Origin: Septoria linicola
Lineage: Eukaryota; Ascomycota; Dothideomycetes; Mycosphaerellales; Mycosphaerellaceae
Direction of reading: 5' to 3'
NCBI GenBank assembly: GCA_024114885.1
Contig: CP099428.1
Location: 1,426,001-1,490,000, forward strand
Length of the DNA stretch: 64,000 nucleotides
The notes below the pieces were generated by a model, which saw only the letters and a program-made list of their open reading frames with translations, was not told the DNA's origin and did not search any database. Shown here piece by piece: positions 44,693-57,509 of this stretch. Each line of letters begins with the position of its first letter. Position 1 is the first letter of the stretch. Position numbers and translations under genes: made by a program.

Positions 44693-47600
44693 ACTAAAAA
44701 TACCTTCTTAGATCCGATTATTATTTACTAGCCGCTATTCTTCTACTATATTCTTAGAGATCTTTTTAGGAACGGCTTCTCTTTTCTTTAACGCTAATAC
44801 TTCTAAGTTACTATCTACGCTTATAAAGCTAGTTTCGCTAAATATATACTCTTTAATATCTATAGCTATAGCGTAGGTAGTATCGAATTAAGCTTTAGCT
44901 ATAGTCTACTATTTAGTTATATAGACCTTAAACTCCTTCTTACTTATACTAAAGAGCTTCTTTATTTCTATACTTACTACCTAATCTACCTATAGAACTC
45001 GGCCTACTAAAGCGTTAGAAATCGGGCCTAGGCCGGTTAATAGTACCTTTATAGCGAAAGGCTTTATCGCTCGTATAGGGTATATAGTACTAGAAGCTAT
45101 AAAGGGTATCTACTCGCGGTAGAGATATACGCTATAGATCGTAGGAACGTTAACGTAGTTACTATTAGGTAGCTTATCTAACGTACGACTATTAGGGTAG
45201 GCTAGAAATACTATAAGAATTAAGTAATACTCTTCGCCTATACGAGTATACTACTAAGGGATATAGAGGTACGAAATAACTAGCGAGCTCGTATTAGTAT
45301 AAGGATTCTTCTAACTAAGCTTAAGATTAGCTTTTATTTCGTTAGTAATTACTAGAGGTATAGTCTTAATAAAGCCTATACTATAACTTTACTTATTAGC
45401 GATAATACGCCTCGCTAGCTACTTCGCCTCCTTAAAGTTAAAGAGCCTATTACTAATCGTGTCTAAGGTTAGTAAAAGTCGTCCTCTATCGCTAGTATCG
45501 TCTAGAGAGACTATAAATTAAACCTAATTAAGCCTCTTCTCCTTAAGTAGTATATTCTCGTTTAAGGCGATATACTAGAAGCCGTTAGGGTAGTTAGAAC
45601 TAGCCTTATCGTCGAAGATATAAAAGGTAGTAGATAGGTAGGCTACGTACTTAACGGTCGTATATAGAGTAGTAACTAGCTAGTATAGCTATAGTAAAGG
45701 ATATTAGTAAAGAAGCTATTAGGATAGCGAGTACTATATACTACGAGACTAACTATACTAACTAATAGCTATATTATACTATCGATATACTATAAACTTA
45801 TACTATATAGCTTTAAGTAAAGAGTCTAGGATCTAAAATAGGCTTCTAGTAGAAGAAGAATAAAAGAGGAAGCCGTAGTCGGTCTAGGTACCCTTATTAC
45901 TATCGTAGTCTAAGAGCTCCTAAGCCTTCTAATAGACGTTAGAAGTAACCTTTAAGTCTACTTCGGTTATAGAGAACTAAAAGGGTTCGAGATAGTTTCC
46001 TTCTACCTTACGTATTAGAGCGTTAATATCGTCCTCTAGTTCCTAAGTATTAGTATCCTTCTTACTACGACGAGAGCGTCCTACTAGCTTAGAGAAGAAA
46101 GTATTCGCTTCTAGCTTAAACTACGTCTAGTTTTAAGTATTCTAGGCGATAAGGGCTTAGAGATCGGCTATACTACCTATCTAAATAATACGCTAGTAGA
46201 GAGTATACGTTACGTTAGCCGTCTTCGGTAGCTTTAAACCTATAGTATTACCTATCTTAGTTATATATTCTTTATAAAGAGGCTAGCTAAGGTATAGAAG
46301 AATATTAATTAAAGCGTAGCTCTTAGCTACTTTCTTCTTCTCCTAGATATTATTAACTTCTTTAAAAACTCTACTAACGATTATATAGTAGTAGACTATA
46401 GAGGTAATACTATCTTTTATATAAGCCTAGTAACGTAGATTAGGCTCCGAGTCGCTCTCTAGCTTAATTCTACTATTATCTTCTAGTACGATTAGCGATA
46501 GGTGTTATAAACCTAGTAGTAGCTCTATCGTAGGTAATACTTAGTCTTATATAGAATCGCTATCGCCTAAAGCGCTTAGTATAAGAGAAGTCTCGATCGA
46601 GGTAATAATAGTTTCTCTAGTACGAATTCTAGTAAGCCTCTCGCTCTTACGAAAGATAGGCGTAGGCTTCTTCGTAGAGCTTAGCGTTAACTTCTCTAAC
46701 TAAGCTTTTAGCCTCTATATAGTACTAGACGATATAGAATCTCTAAGGCGAGGCTCTAGAGTTATAAGTAAATTACCTTCTCTTTCTCTTTCTTAACTAG
46801 AGTTTCGAGTAGGACTAGATAAGGATAGGCTCTTAGGCGTAGAGGAGGAGGGTCGTCTATTAGATCTTAGATTTCTAAGAGGAGGTAATAGTCTATAGGA
46901 TATTAAGAGCTATTTCTCTACTACTAGGAATACGTAGGTCGGTTCTTCGAAGGTCTCTTCTTTAGTAAGCTTAACTATAAATCTATACTAATTAAGTCTA
47001 TAGCCCGCCTCTAGGCGTACTTCTCTTATCTTATAGCTAAATACGTCGACCTACGAGAGCTCCTCCTTAAACTTATTCTAGTAGCGTCTCCTATCTAAGT
47101 TCGTATTAATAAAGCCTAAGCTCTACGAGCTAGGAGTCTTCTTACTTCTCTATAGCTAAAAATACTAGCTATAAGAGAATATGTTCGCTATCTACTAATA
47201 GAAACGCTCTTACTTTTACTACGCTAAGAAGACCTAGTCTTTTAGCTTACTCTCTTCGAAGACGCCTTTATACTTATTTAACTATTAATAAAGGTTTCTA
47301 AGTATTTCTTTATCGTATAAGACTTAGTTAAGGAAGAGGAAGTTTTACTTATACCTAAACTCTATACGTAGCTACTACTAGATTAAGTTTCTCTCTTTTA
47401 CTAAGTCTTAGCCTTCTTAGCGTATCTTCTTTATATTATCGCGCTTTACGCTCTACGCGTTAAGGTACTTTAGTAAAATCTTAGCTAAGAGGCGTTTAAA
47501 GAAGTTAAATATACTAATCTTTATTCTATCGTTTACTTTCTCGACTTACTTAAATACTAAGTCGATACTCTCCTCCTATTCTTATAGCGTTTCTAGCGAT

Positions 47601-47938
47601 AAGATAGCTTTAGTAGCGTTATTAAGGTTTGTTATACTAGTAAGAGGTCTACTTAAGGCCTAGAAACTAATAAGAGAGCCTTCGCGATTAATATAAGCGA
47701 GCGCTATACTTTATATAGAACTTAAAGAAGCTATTTTTCGTCTCTTCTTCGAGGAATCTTATCTAGATAGTTCTTATATCGGACTTCGAATAAGCGAGGC
47801 CGAAGGCGAAAGCGCTAGTCTTAATAAGTATTTAGGCGTTAAAGAACGCTAGAAAGAGGAAGTCTTGTTCTTTATACGCGATAGAGAAAGAGAACATCTT
47901 TAAATAGTCGTATTAGTAGCTTAGAGTAATATAAAGCG
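44693..47938 (-). pseudogene. Gypsy unit 2 ORF3, unknown function
   Basis: Second copy of the frame described at 31735-34980, displaced by 12,958 bp and differing by scattered transitions. The 77-codon stop-free stretch of unit 1 is shorter here. Confidence 0.6.
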
Positions 47939-49357
47939 CGTAACTAGTAATAAGTAACTTAAATAGTAAGGAGGGTCGAGCGCGTAACTAGTTATAGAGT
48001 TTTCTATTATATTAGTTACCGCTTACGTATATAAACAGCTATATAGCGTTACTAGGTAGTAACGAAAGATAAGAATCGAACTTAATAGAAGTAAGGCTCT
48101 ATAGTAACTAATTAATAGTTAATAAGAAAGAAAAGATCGTTTAGAGCGTAAAAGTAGTCTAATTATATACCTTATCGTAGTAGCGTAACTACTATTAGGA
48201 TTAGAGGTCTATACGTAGGGCTTAGTTACGTAAGGTTTTAGTTATTATTTAAAAAGATAACTAAAAGTTTATTTTACCTTAACGCTTCTATAGCTATCGT
48301 ATACTACCGACGCTACTACTAACTACTATAGTATATACCTTACTATCGCTAATAAGAGCTAAGACTTAGATACTATCGTCGTTACTTCTACTAACTTAAA
48401 AGAGCTTTATTTTTTATATACCTAGTCGACTTACTAGATCGTACTTTCTATATTATAAGAGACCGCTAGCGCTATAATTAATAGCTAGAAAGGAGCTATT
48501 AGAGCTACTATCGCTAAAGATTTAAGCTTCTTCGCCTCTAGGTAGGCTAAAAAACCTTAAACTTTAAGAATTCTCTACTAGAAACTAATATTTTTAGTAA
48601 TTCCTTTAGTTAGGTAAAAATTAGTAGTAGAAAGGCTCTTAGGACAGAAAATTATTATCTTACTTCGCCGATTAGTAATAGAAAAGAGCTCTAGGAAGGT
48701 AGATCGTAGTATTAACCTTAGAAATTACTAGTAGAAAAGAGCTTTAAGAGTATAGCTCTAGCTTAGATTCTAAGACCTAGTAGTAGAAAGTAGCTTAGGA
48801 TAGCTAACTTTTATAGCGATAGTAGGCTCGGGACTTAGAAAAAGGAGTAGGATAGTAGGTTAACTAGTAGATATAGAATCTATACTTAAAAGTTAAGCTT
48901 AGGAGAGTAACTAGCTATATAGATACTTATCTTAGCTATAGAAAATAGCGTCGAGATAGTTAGGATTAGCTAGATTCCTACTAATCTAGTAAAAGAAGAG
49001 CTCGGGAAGGTTAGATTAGAGCTCGATAGTAGCTCTAGGAATAAAAGAAGTACTTAGGATAGCTAAGATTTAGCTAGATTTATACTAGTCTAGTAAATTA
49101 CAAGCTTAGAAAGCTCTAATTAGAGCTTAATAGTAGCTTTAGGACTAAGAGAAGCGCTTAGGAAGGTTAGATTAGAGCTCGATAGTAGCTCTAGGAATAA
49201 AAGAAGCGCTTAAAATAGTATAGACTTAGGAATATTAGCTCTTTTATAGTAGAGGCTAGGCTTTAGTAGCTAGATCTTAGCTTATATCTCTAATTAAGTA
49301 TTACCTATCGAATTTCTACTTCTTTAGCTCTACTAGGCTAGCTTTAGCCTTTAGTTT

Positions 49358-52300
49358 ACTAAGTCTTCTACTTCTTCTTTAAGCTTCGTTAGTAGCTAGC
49401 GTATATAACTCTCTCTTTCTTCTTAAGTTATTACTAATAGCTTACTAATAAAGATCTATAGATACTTATACCTAGGTAGAAGGCCTAGTTCTATAACCTT
49501 CTCTATTAGTAGCGATACTTCTTCTAGTTTAATCTAATCCGGAACTAGCTTTAGGTTTTCTTATAGAAAGATATATTTCTTAAAGTCTATCCTCTTATAG
49601 ATATACTCTCGTTTAGAGCTATCTAGTTCCTTAAGCTTATATAATATACCTCTCTATAATACTTTAGATACTCTAAAAGAGCCTTCTTACCTAAACGTAA
49701 GCTTATAAGAGAAGCTAGTTTTTAACTTAGAGTAGTATACTAATACGAGATCTCCTTCCTTTAGTACTATAAGATCTATATAGCGATATTTATCGAAGTA
49801 CGCCTTGTTCTATTCTTAGAGACGCTATTAATATAGTCGTCCTTCTTCTATAGTCGTTTCTATAGCTTCTAGGGCCTAAGCTCGAATCGTAAGAAGCTCT
49901 ACTCTAGTCTTAACCTTACTCTAATCTATAATCTAGAAGGTATAGTATTCTAGCTCGATTAGTAGTACTACGTTACGCTTAATTATTACCTCTAATAGTA
50001 TTAGGCCGGTAGTAGAGACTATTATCGTTCTCTCTACCTATAGTACTACTAGAATATAGTTACGAATCGTATAAAGGCTACTATTAGAGAGCTTTAAGTA
50101 AGCGTCTAATATTGTCTTATAGCCGACTTTAACGATAGCGTTAGACTAAGAGTAGTACGGCGAAATATTAATACGTTTAATACTATACGATAGTAGTAGC
50201 TTCTCTACGTTACTAAGGTTAGTCTTATAGTTATCGAGGATAACTTCTATAATAGTACTCTACTAGTAAAAGATCTCTTTCTATATAAACCTTACTATCT
50301 ATACTAAAGAGATACTCTTCGCTAGGTACTAGAATATACGTACTTCTAGCTAGCGCGATAGAGATTCGCGTATAACTATTAACGAATAGTTCTTCGAGAT
50401 ATATAAGCCGTCGATATACTACTACTAGCTAACTATAACCTAGAGCGGGATCTATAGTTCTCTAGGTACCTATCTTCTATACCGAAGACTATAAATAGTA
50501 TATTACCGAATAGCGAGCGAGATTTAAGTCTAAACTCTATCCTACTACTATCGTTTCTAGATAAGATTATACGTCTATTTAGCGCTACGATAACCGTTCT
50601 TATAATAGTATACCTTAATAATACAAGCTCGCGCTTTAGGTTTATTAATAACTCGCTATAAGAGTCTAGCTACTCGCTCTTAGCGCTAGAGCTAGTTGTT
50701 CTTAATATAAAATAGCCGATACTTCTTCCTTAACTACTTATACTCGTTATTAGAAACTCTCTTAGGTCTTTATATTCGTATAAGTACGAAAGCGATATTT
50801 ATTAACTCCTAAGAGTAGATCCTATTAATTATAGGTAGCTTGCTCTAAATTACTTATATAGAGAAGGCGTTAACGTAAAAGGTATCGAAGAATTACTTAT
50901 TAATTATTAGATCTACGTCTTCTTCCTATTCTATAGCCTCTATATCTTTAGACGTAGTAGGCTTTCTCGATAACGAATCTAGAGCTATATACTTCTTACT
51001 AGGAATATATATAATATTAAAGTCGAAGAGGTAGATCTATACTAGCTAGCGCGTTATTACTATATTTAGTAAATTAGAGGTAGCCTTATTAAGCTAGTAA
51101 ACGAGAGTATTTATATTAATCTCTAGTTAGAAGTATACTCTAAATAGCTATAGTTTTAGCTTCTTTAATATCTTTAGTATACTAAGGTATTCGCGCTTTC
51201 TAGTATTATACTTGACCTCTACCGAGTTAAATAGGCTAGACTTATATCAGACTAGATAGTAGAGAAGTAGCTCGTCTCGATTATATTAGGAAAGCGTATA
51301 TCTCTAACCTTTACTACTCGAATCTACGCCTACGATAATAAGTCCTACTCCTTCTCTATAGTTAAGAGTAACTAGGGCTAGGGCTAAAACTAGTGCCTTT
51401 AAGACGACGTCTTTAGCTAGTTAGTATTTAGTAGTCTATTAAAACTTAGTATTCTTCTATAAGAGTTTAAATAGTAGAGTAAAGATAATCGTAAAACCTT
51501 TAACCTAGACGCGGTAGTATATAACTACGCTAAGGAAGATTCGAACCTCTTTCTAATTCTCTAGAGTCGGCTATTTCTTAATCTTTACTACTCTTACGAA
51601 GTCTAGATAGCGACTATTAATACTAGTAAGGTAACCGACGATTACTAACTATTCGTAATAAAGCTATAGCTTATTAAAAGCTACGGTTATATTAGCTCGT
51701 TCTATATTATAGAGAACGTCGTCTATAGCTATAATATATTTAATAACGTAATAGTAGAGGCTAGGTTTAACCTCTTTACTATCGTACTTCGTCTTAAGCT
51801 CTTTAATACTAATATTATTAAAGAACAGCTATACCTTATACGAGACATACTCTATAAGTACTTAATTAATAATACGAACGAACTAGGTAATAGAATTCGT
51901 AGCTCCTTATAGTAACGTTATCTACTATAATAGTCCTAGTAGTAAGTCGAAGCCTATAAGGTCTCTATATAATTTATCGAGTAGGATTTAGTTATATCTA
52001 GAGAAGATATTAACTAACGAGGCTAGCGCGTAACCGGTAAAGTCCTTAGAGAAACTCTTAGCGTTAGGTAGTAAGTTCGAATCTCTTATAGTAACTTAAT
52101 TAAACTTCTAAGCTACGTTAATTAACTAATACTTCTTAGGCTTACCTACCTCTATCTTCTTACTAATAAGGAAGTATAGGTTTCGATAAGCACTATAGTA
52201 TAGCTTAAGAGTTCTAGCTTAGATTCGTTATCTTAGTATATCTTCTACGACGTACTATAGAGATAGGTTTAGCTTGAAACCTAGATACTACTATAGCTCG

Positions 52301-53343
52301 TAAGGAACTATCTAAATCTTCTATAATAGAGTAATATTAGGATTAATTCGGCCTAAATACGTAAAGTCCTACGTAAAGGTAGCTTCTCGATTCCTTAGTA
52401 TATAGTATAACAAATCTAGCTCCTTTAGTAGTAGTTCTATACTAGGTTTAAACTTTATAAGCCGTTTAGGCGTAAGCTATAATCTAGGCTCGATCGTCGA
52501 GAACCTCTTAGTTAAGTACTTACTATTATAAGGTCTAGTACTAGGTAGTATAGCCGCTTCCTTCTTAATATAAGTCCGTCGCTAGTCCTTTAACCCGCTA
52601 GAGTTTAAGCCGTTAGTTATAGTAATATCGGCATTTACTAGTTTAATCTTATTAGTAACTCGTTTATAAAGAGTATAGGCGCTAATATAATTATCTAGCT
52701 TCTACTACTCTATAGCTTCTTTATTATAAGCGCTCTCCGCTACTATATTAATAGCAGCCGAGATAATATACGTCTCTTCGCTAAGCTCGTTATCTACTTT
52801 ATTAGAAATAACCTCGTTATAGGGTCCGGGTTCTTAGATAGCTAGCTCCGCCTCTCTAAGCTTCGTATAAGTAATTATCAAGTATTCGCCTTCGTAATTC
52901 GAACCCTAGCTCGATTAAGACACTAGTATAGTATCTTTAAAACTATACTTAATACTCTAGTATAAGTCTCGCTCGCTAGCGTAAGCTAGCTTAGCTTCGC
53001 CGGTAGCTAGTAAAAGCTTCTTAAGTCGACTATTTTAGCTAAATTTAGCAATATTACCTTTAATAGCCGCTACTACGAGATAGTTATACTATATTTAAGT
53101 CTAGCTATAATTAACCTGTCTTAATAGCTCGAGCTATTACTATAGAGAGGTACTTTATCTAATTAAGTCTACTATAAAATAGTCTCCGAAGTAGATTACC
53201 TTTATATACGATAACTACTACGTAAGGTAGTTAAAGACTTAATTCTCTAGGAGTTTAGGGCTATTAGTAACCGTAAACGAATACTAGTACTAATCGCTTA
53301 TCTATCTATACTACTAGTATAGTTTAAAGTATAGTATAGGAGG
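49358..53343 (-). pseudogene. Gypsy unit 2 pol
   Basis: Second copy of the pol described at 36400-40385. The RT active site is again Asn-Asn (51819-51814). Confidence 0.85.
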
Positions 53344-53377
53344 TATAACGTAATTATCGTTTAAAAAGGTAACTACG

Positions 53378-56300
53378 GAACGTTCTACTAGCTAACCTTC
53401 CTAAGTAGAGTTTTTACCTCTAACTACTAAACCTTATACGGAAAGGGTAGTAGAAGCTTGAAAAGCTTATAATCCCTCTCTCTACTCCTCGCTATTATAA
53501 GATCTAGAGTCCTCGATAGTATACCCTATATTCTTTAGCTAATAATTACTAAAAGTTAGAGTTTAGATACTAACTTCTATTAAATCTCGATACGATACCT
53601 ATATTAGAGCCTCTACTAAACTCGTGCCGTCGACTAGAGCTAGTTCCTCGGTACTCTAGCTTTTCCTAGGACCTATTCTATAGTACGTATATTACTATAG
53701 CTATTAAAACCGGTAAATATAATAATATAGCTATCTAGAGTACTAATTAAGCCCTCCTAAGAGCTATCGTCGTAGTTCTTAGAAGCTAGGCGTACCTATC
53801 GTACCTATAGCTAGCTAAGTAAGATCGGGCTATTTACTAGTAAGACTAGAAATAGTATAGTAACTCTTACGCTAAAGGTATCGATTAATATCTCTAGGTA
53901 GTACCTAACGAAAGTAACCTTACCTTCGACTCCTTCTATAGTAATATTACTAAGAGAGGTTATACCGACTTGAAGCTTTCGAACGTATTCGATTAGTATA
54001 ATTATTAACTTAGCCTCCTCGTCGATTAAAGACTCGTAAGCTATTATTCGAGAGCTATACTTTATAGGTACGTAGATACTTAGAATAATCTAATAGATAT
54101 TATTAAATAATAGAAGGATATTATCTATCCGCTCGTAAAGCTTAGAAGCGGGCCTAGGTTTTACTATATTAATCGCTATAGCGGTAGCCTAGAAGGCCTT
54201 AATATTAGTTACTAAAACAGCTTTTATTAGCTCCTCTACTATATCGTAGAAGGCTTTAGATAATAAAGAATATACGCTAATCTTAGCTCTACTACCTCTA
54301 TTCGTACGCTTCTTTATATAGAGCTTATTAAGCTTCTTACGTAGATCTATATTATTTAGAACACGACCTTATAAGAAATATAACGCTCGCTCGCTATAGA
54401 GAATAATCTCTACTAAACTTAACTAGATCTTAGATTCGAGTATTTTATCTATCTAGAAGACGTTAGCGTTATTATTAGCGTACGTAGCTCGAAGGTAGTT
54501 ATCTATACGCTTAGTCTTTAGAGGCTCCTTAGCCTTCTTCTACTTTTAAGTATACGTAGGAGCGACTAGAACTAGTAGACTATTTAGGTAGTCGTATATC
54601 TACTTATTCTCGATCTTATCGTTATTACGTCTCTAAGTTTAAGAATCCTCTAACTCTCCTATATCTATAAGGTAAGGAGCTAGCTAGTTTTTATCTTTAA
54701 CCTCTTTAATACGAGAGTAACGATAAGCGCGAGTTCTTATAGCTATAGCCTAGGTCGTAATTCGCTTCTATACTCCTATTAGCTATCCTCTAACTAGATA
54801 AGAAGAGTTTAGGTTTCGTTTTGTCTTTATACTATCTCTAGTTACGTAGGCGCTAATTAGATCGTCTTAATCTTTCTACGTAATAGAAGCGACTTAGCTA
54901 ATATTAACGAGACTATCGATACTAGCTACCTTATTCGCTATCCTCTACTAGCTCGCTCTTAGCGTTAATAAACGATCTATATTTTCAAGATTAATCTTCC
55001 TATAGCGCTACTCTAATACTCCTATTAATATAAATAGCTTTAGTAGTTCTTTATCCTAGTAGTACTATATCTTTTCCGTACCTAGGCGAGGCGTCCTATA
55101 GTATATAATACTAGTCTTTAGATCTCTATATATTAAGCTCTTAGTCTCGAACTACTATAGATACTCGTAGTTTGTAGCTATATAGCCTTCGAGCCTATAT
55201 ATCTAATAACCTAAAATCTTTAGAGCGATCGCTACGTAGGCCTTAATTATTAACCTATTATCTATCGTAGCTAAGTTAATCGAAATCTCCTAGCTATAAG
55301 TAGGCCTTAGAATATATAGATAGTCGTAATCGTAAGACTTCGCCTACTATCCTATCGACGAGCGTAGTAGCTATAGGCCTCTTTCTTCGAGTCGACGAAT
55401 CGTAGCGATTATAAGGTCTTATATACTAGTAGTAATATTATCGACAGTTACTAGCTTACGGCCTTTATAGACTACTATTTCTCTAGCCTTGAACTTAGAG
55501 TTTAGTCTTAGAGCGGACTTCTTTACTACTTCGTATAACTACTAGACGTCTCTACTACCTTCGTTATATACTTCTAATTTAAAGTCCTTATTACTATTAA
55601 TCTAACGCTAGGCTGTCTTTAAGAGCTTACTATAATCTAAGTCCTTATTATTAAGATCTAACCTAAGATAGGCCTAGAGCCTCTTACTAAAACGAAATAG
55701 AAGGCCTCGTATAAATAGAAGAGTACGAGAACGCTCGTCTATATACGAAGTAGGTATAGTATTAGAGTAGAGTATAAACTGCCTTAAGTACTCTAAGAGA
55801 TTATTATCCTCGCTATAGTTAACCTTATAAAGGTTTTCTATATAGTAGCGGTTTCCGAGTATATATATATTATTATACTTTTAGTATTCCTTAATATTCG
55901 ACTCTTTAAACTTAGCGTAGTCTCGGTCGTAGAAACTATTAAGGCGCTAGTATCTTCTACGTTAGACAACCGTAACCTAAGTAAGTAACTTCTTATAAAG
56001 CTATTTATTATTATTTATAAGTAGAATAGAGTAGTTACTATATAGTACTTTAAAACGCTTAATATACTCGGTTACGTTCTCTCTATTAAAGAAGAGATTC
56101 TAGTCCGAGCTAGGTAGTAGCGGAACCTAAGCGATAATTACCTTCTAGCTTTAGGTTACTTAGATAGTCTCTATAAGTAGCTAGAACTATACTATAGATA
56201 GTCTACCTCTTAAGTTCGGTCCTTAAAATATATTAGTATTAGGGTTAAGGTTAGTACCTCCTTAGTCCTTAGCTTCTATAGACATATCGTTGTCTAGTAG

Positions 56301-56460
56301 AGGGAATAAAGTAAAAGTAGATAGTAGTTTTACTAGTAATCTTCGAATTTGCTTATTAAGCTAGTTAGATAAGCTACTCTCTAGTATTTCAAGCTAGCTA
56401 GTAGATACTAATTTACTTATAGAGCTCGTTCGAAGGTATTCTAAGAGTATATTATACTCT
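53378..56460 (-). pseudogene. Gypsy unit 2 gag
   Basis: Second copy of the gag described at 40420-43500, flanked by the same palindromes (53350-53376 and 56488-56510). Confidence 0.7.
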
Positions 56461-56510
56461 TCTTAATTAGGTTTTTAAATAAAATATAGTTATTATTTAA
56501 AACGATAACT

Positions 56511-57224
56511 AAAAAACAAGAGTCTAAAATTTTCTTAGCTATTAGAAGGTAAACGTTAAACTTTTCTTTATAATACTAGAGCTATATTAATTATACCTAA
56601 TAAGTAAGATATATCGTATCGTATAGTTCGACCGTTTATAGCTAGGCGCGTCTATCTCGCTTATTTAGGTAATTCGCTACGTAACTATAGTAGTATAATA
56701 TTACGTTAGCCTATACTATATACCGGGTCCGAGGCCTTAGACGTAATTAGTGTCCTTAGCTAAACGATTAGCGTCTAACGCCGTACTAGAGCTTATTCTA
56801 AGCGATCTATATACTAGAGAATACGAGATTACCTAAATAGGTCCGGCCTATCCTATAGCCTCTACGCTATCCGAACGAGAGCGTTTTTATACTAAACTAG
56901 GGTCTAATCGAAGACTATTATAGGTATAGAGACCCTAAGTAAATCTCCGATATAGTAAGTCGCTTTACTATCTATCTAACAATTACCGAATAGATCCGTA
57001 CTAAGAGGTACTAGAGGTTTATAACTTTTCTAGGTTAGAGCGATATCTATATTCTAGAAGCTTCTATATTATTATAGCCCTTTAAGTCGCCTCTTACGTA
57101 GGCTTCTTTTAGGCCTCTTATTAATGTTTATAGTACGTTAGTTCTCGCTTTAAGGCTACTATCTACCCTCTATACTTCTAGTCCTAGTATATAAGAGAAG
57201 AGATAGCCCTATCTTCGACTCTAT
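56511..57224 (-). other. Gypsy unit 2 leader region
   Basis: Leader between the outer 5' LTR and gag, matching 43553-44266. No coding signal. Confidence 0.5.
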
Positions 57225-57505
57225 TAATAGATAATAACTACTCTAATACTAACCTCCTAGGTAGGTATAAGAGCGGTCGCTATAGAATAAGACCTATTTA
57301 GAGAGTAATAGTCTTATAATATATATATTAACTAGTAGTAACGAGCTTAAAATAGTAGCCCTAGGACTAAGAGCCTTATACTAGGACCGTAGGATATTAA
57401 ATTAATTAAGTAGAGTAAACATTTTTTTTCTTAGAAACGAGCTACTATCTTGCTTTTATACTAAAAGCGCTAAGTACGGTATATAGGTAGGCCTTTTCCT
57501 TACTA
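57225..57505 (-). repeat. Gypsy LTR copy 3 (outer 5' LTR)
   Basis: 281 bp, ending in CTTACTA before the duplicated CTAT (57506-57509). It shows several differences from copies 1 and 2 near its end (TTGCTTTTATAC, AAGTACGGTATATAGG), all transitions apart from single-base ones. Confidence 0.88.
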
Positions 57506-57509
57506 CTAT

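Larger units (their letters stand above)
31308..57505 (-). mobile_element. Ty3/Gypsy tandem array: LTR-internal-LTR-internal-LTR
   Basis: Three LTRs of 280-281 bp (31308-31588, 44267-44546, 57225-57505) bound two internal regions of about 12.68 kb that match along their whole length. The repeat period is 12,958-12,959 bp. The array interrupts Copia-E3 between CTAT at 31304-31307 and CTAT at 57506-57509 (a fifth base, A, is ambiguous). On the minus strand each unit has gag, pol (RT, RNase H, integrase) in Gypsy order, a repeat-rich spacer, and a third ORF. Such an array can arise by unequal recombination between LTRs of two copies, or through a tandem cDNA; I cannot tell which. Confidence 0.9.

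Noticed and set aside
31308..57505. Assembly duplication as the cause of the tandem Gypsy units
   Set aside because: The two units differ at many transitions and the flanking target duplication is single. A pure assembly copy would be identical. Long reads are still needed to exclude a mosaic.
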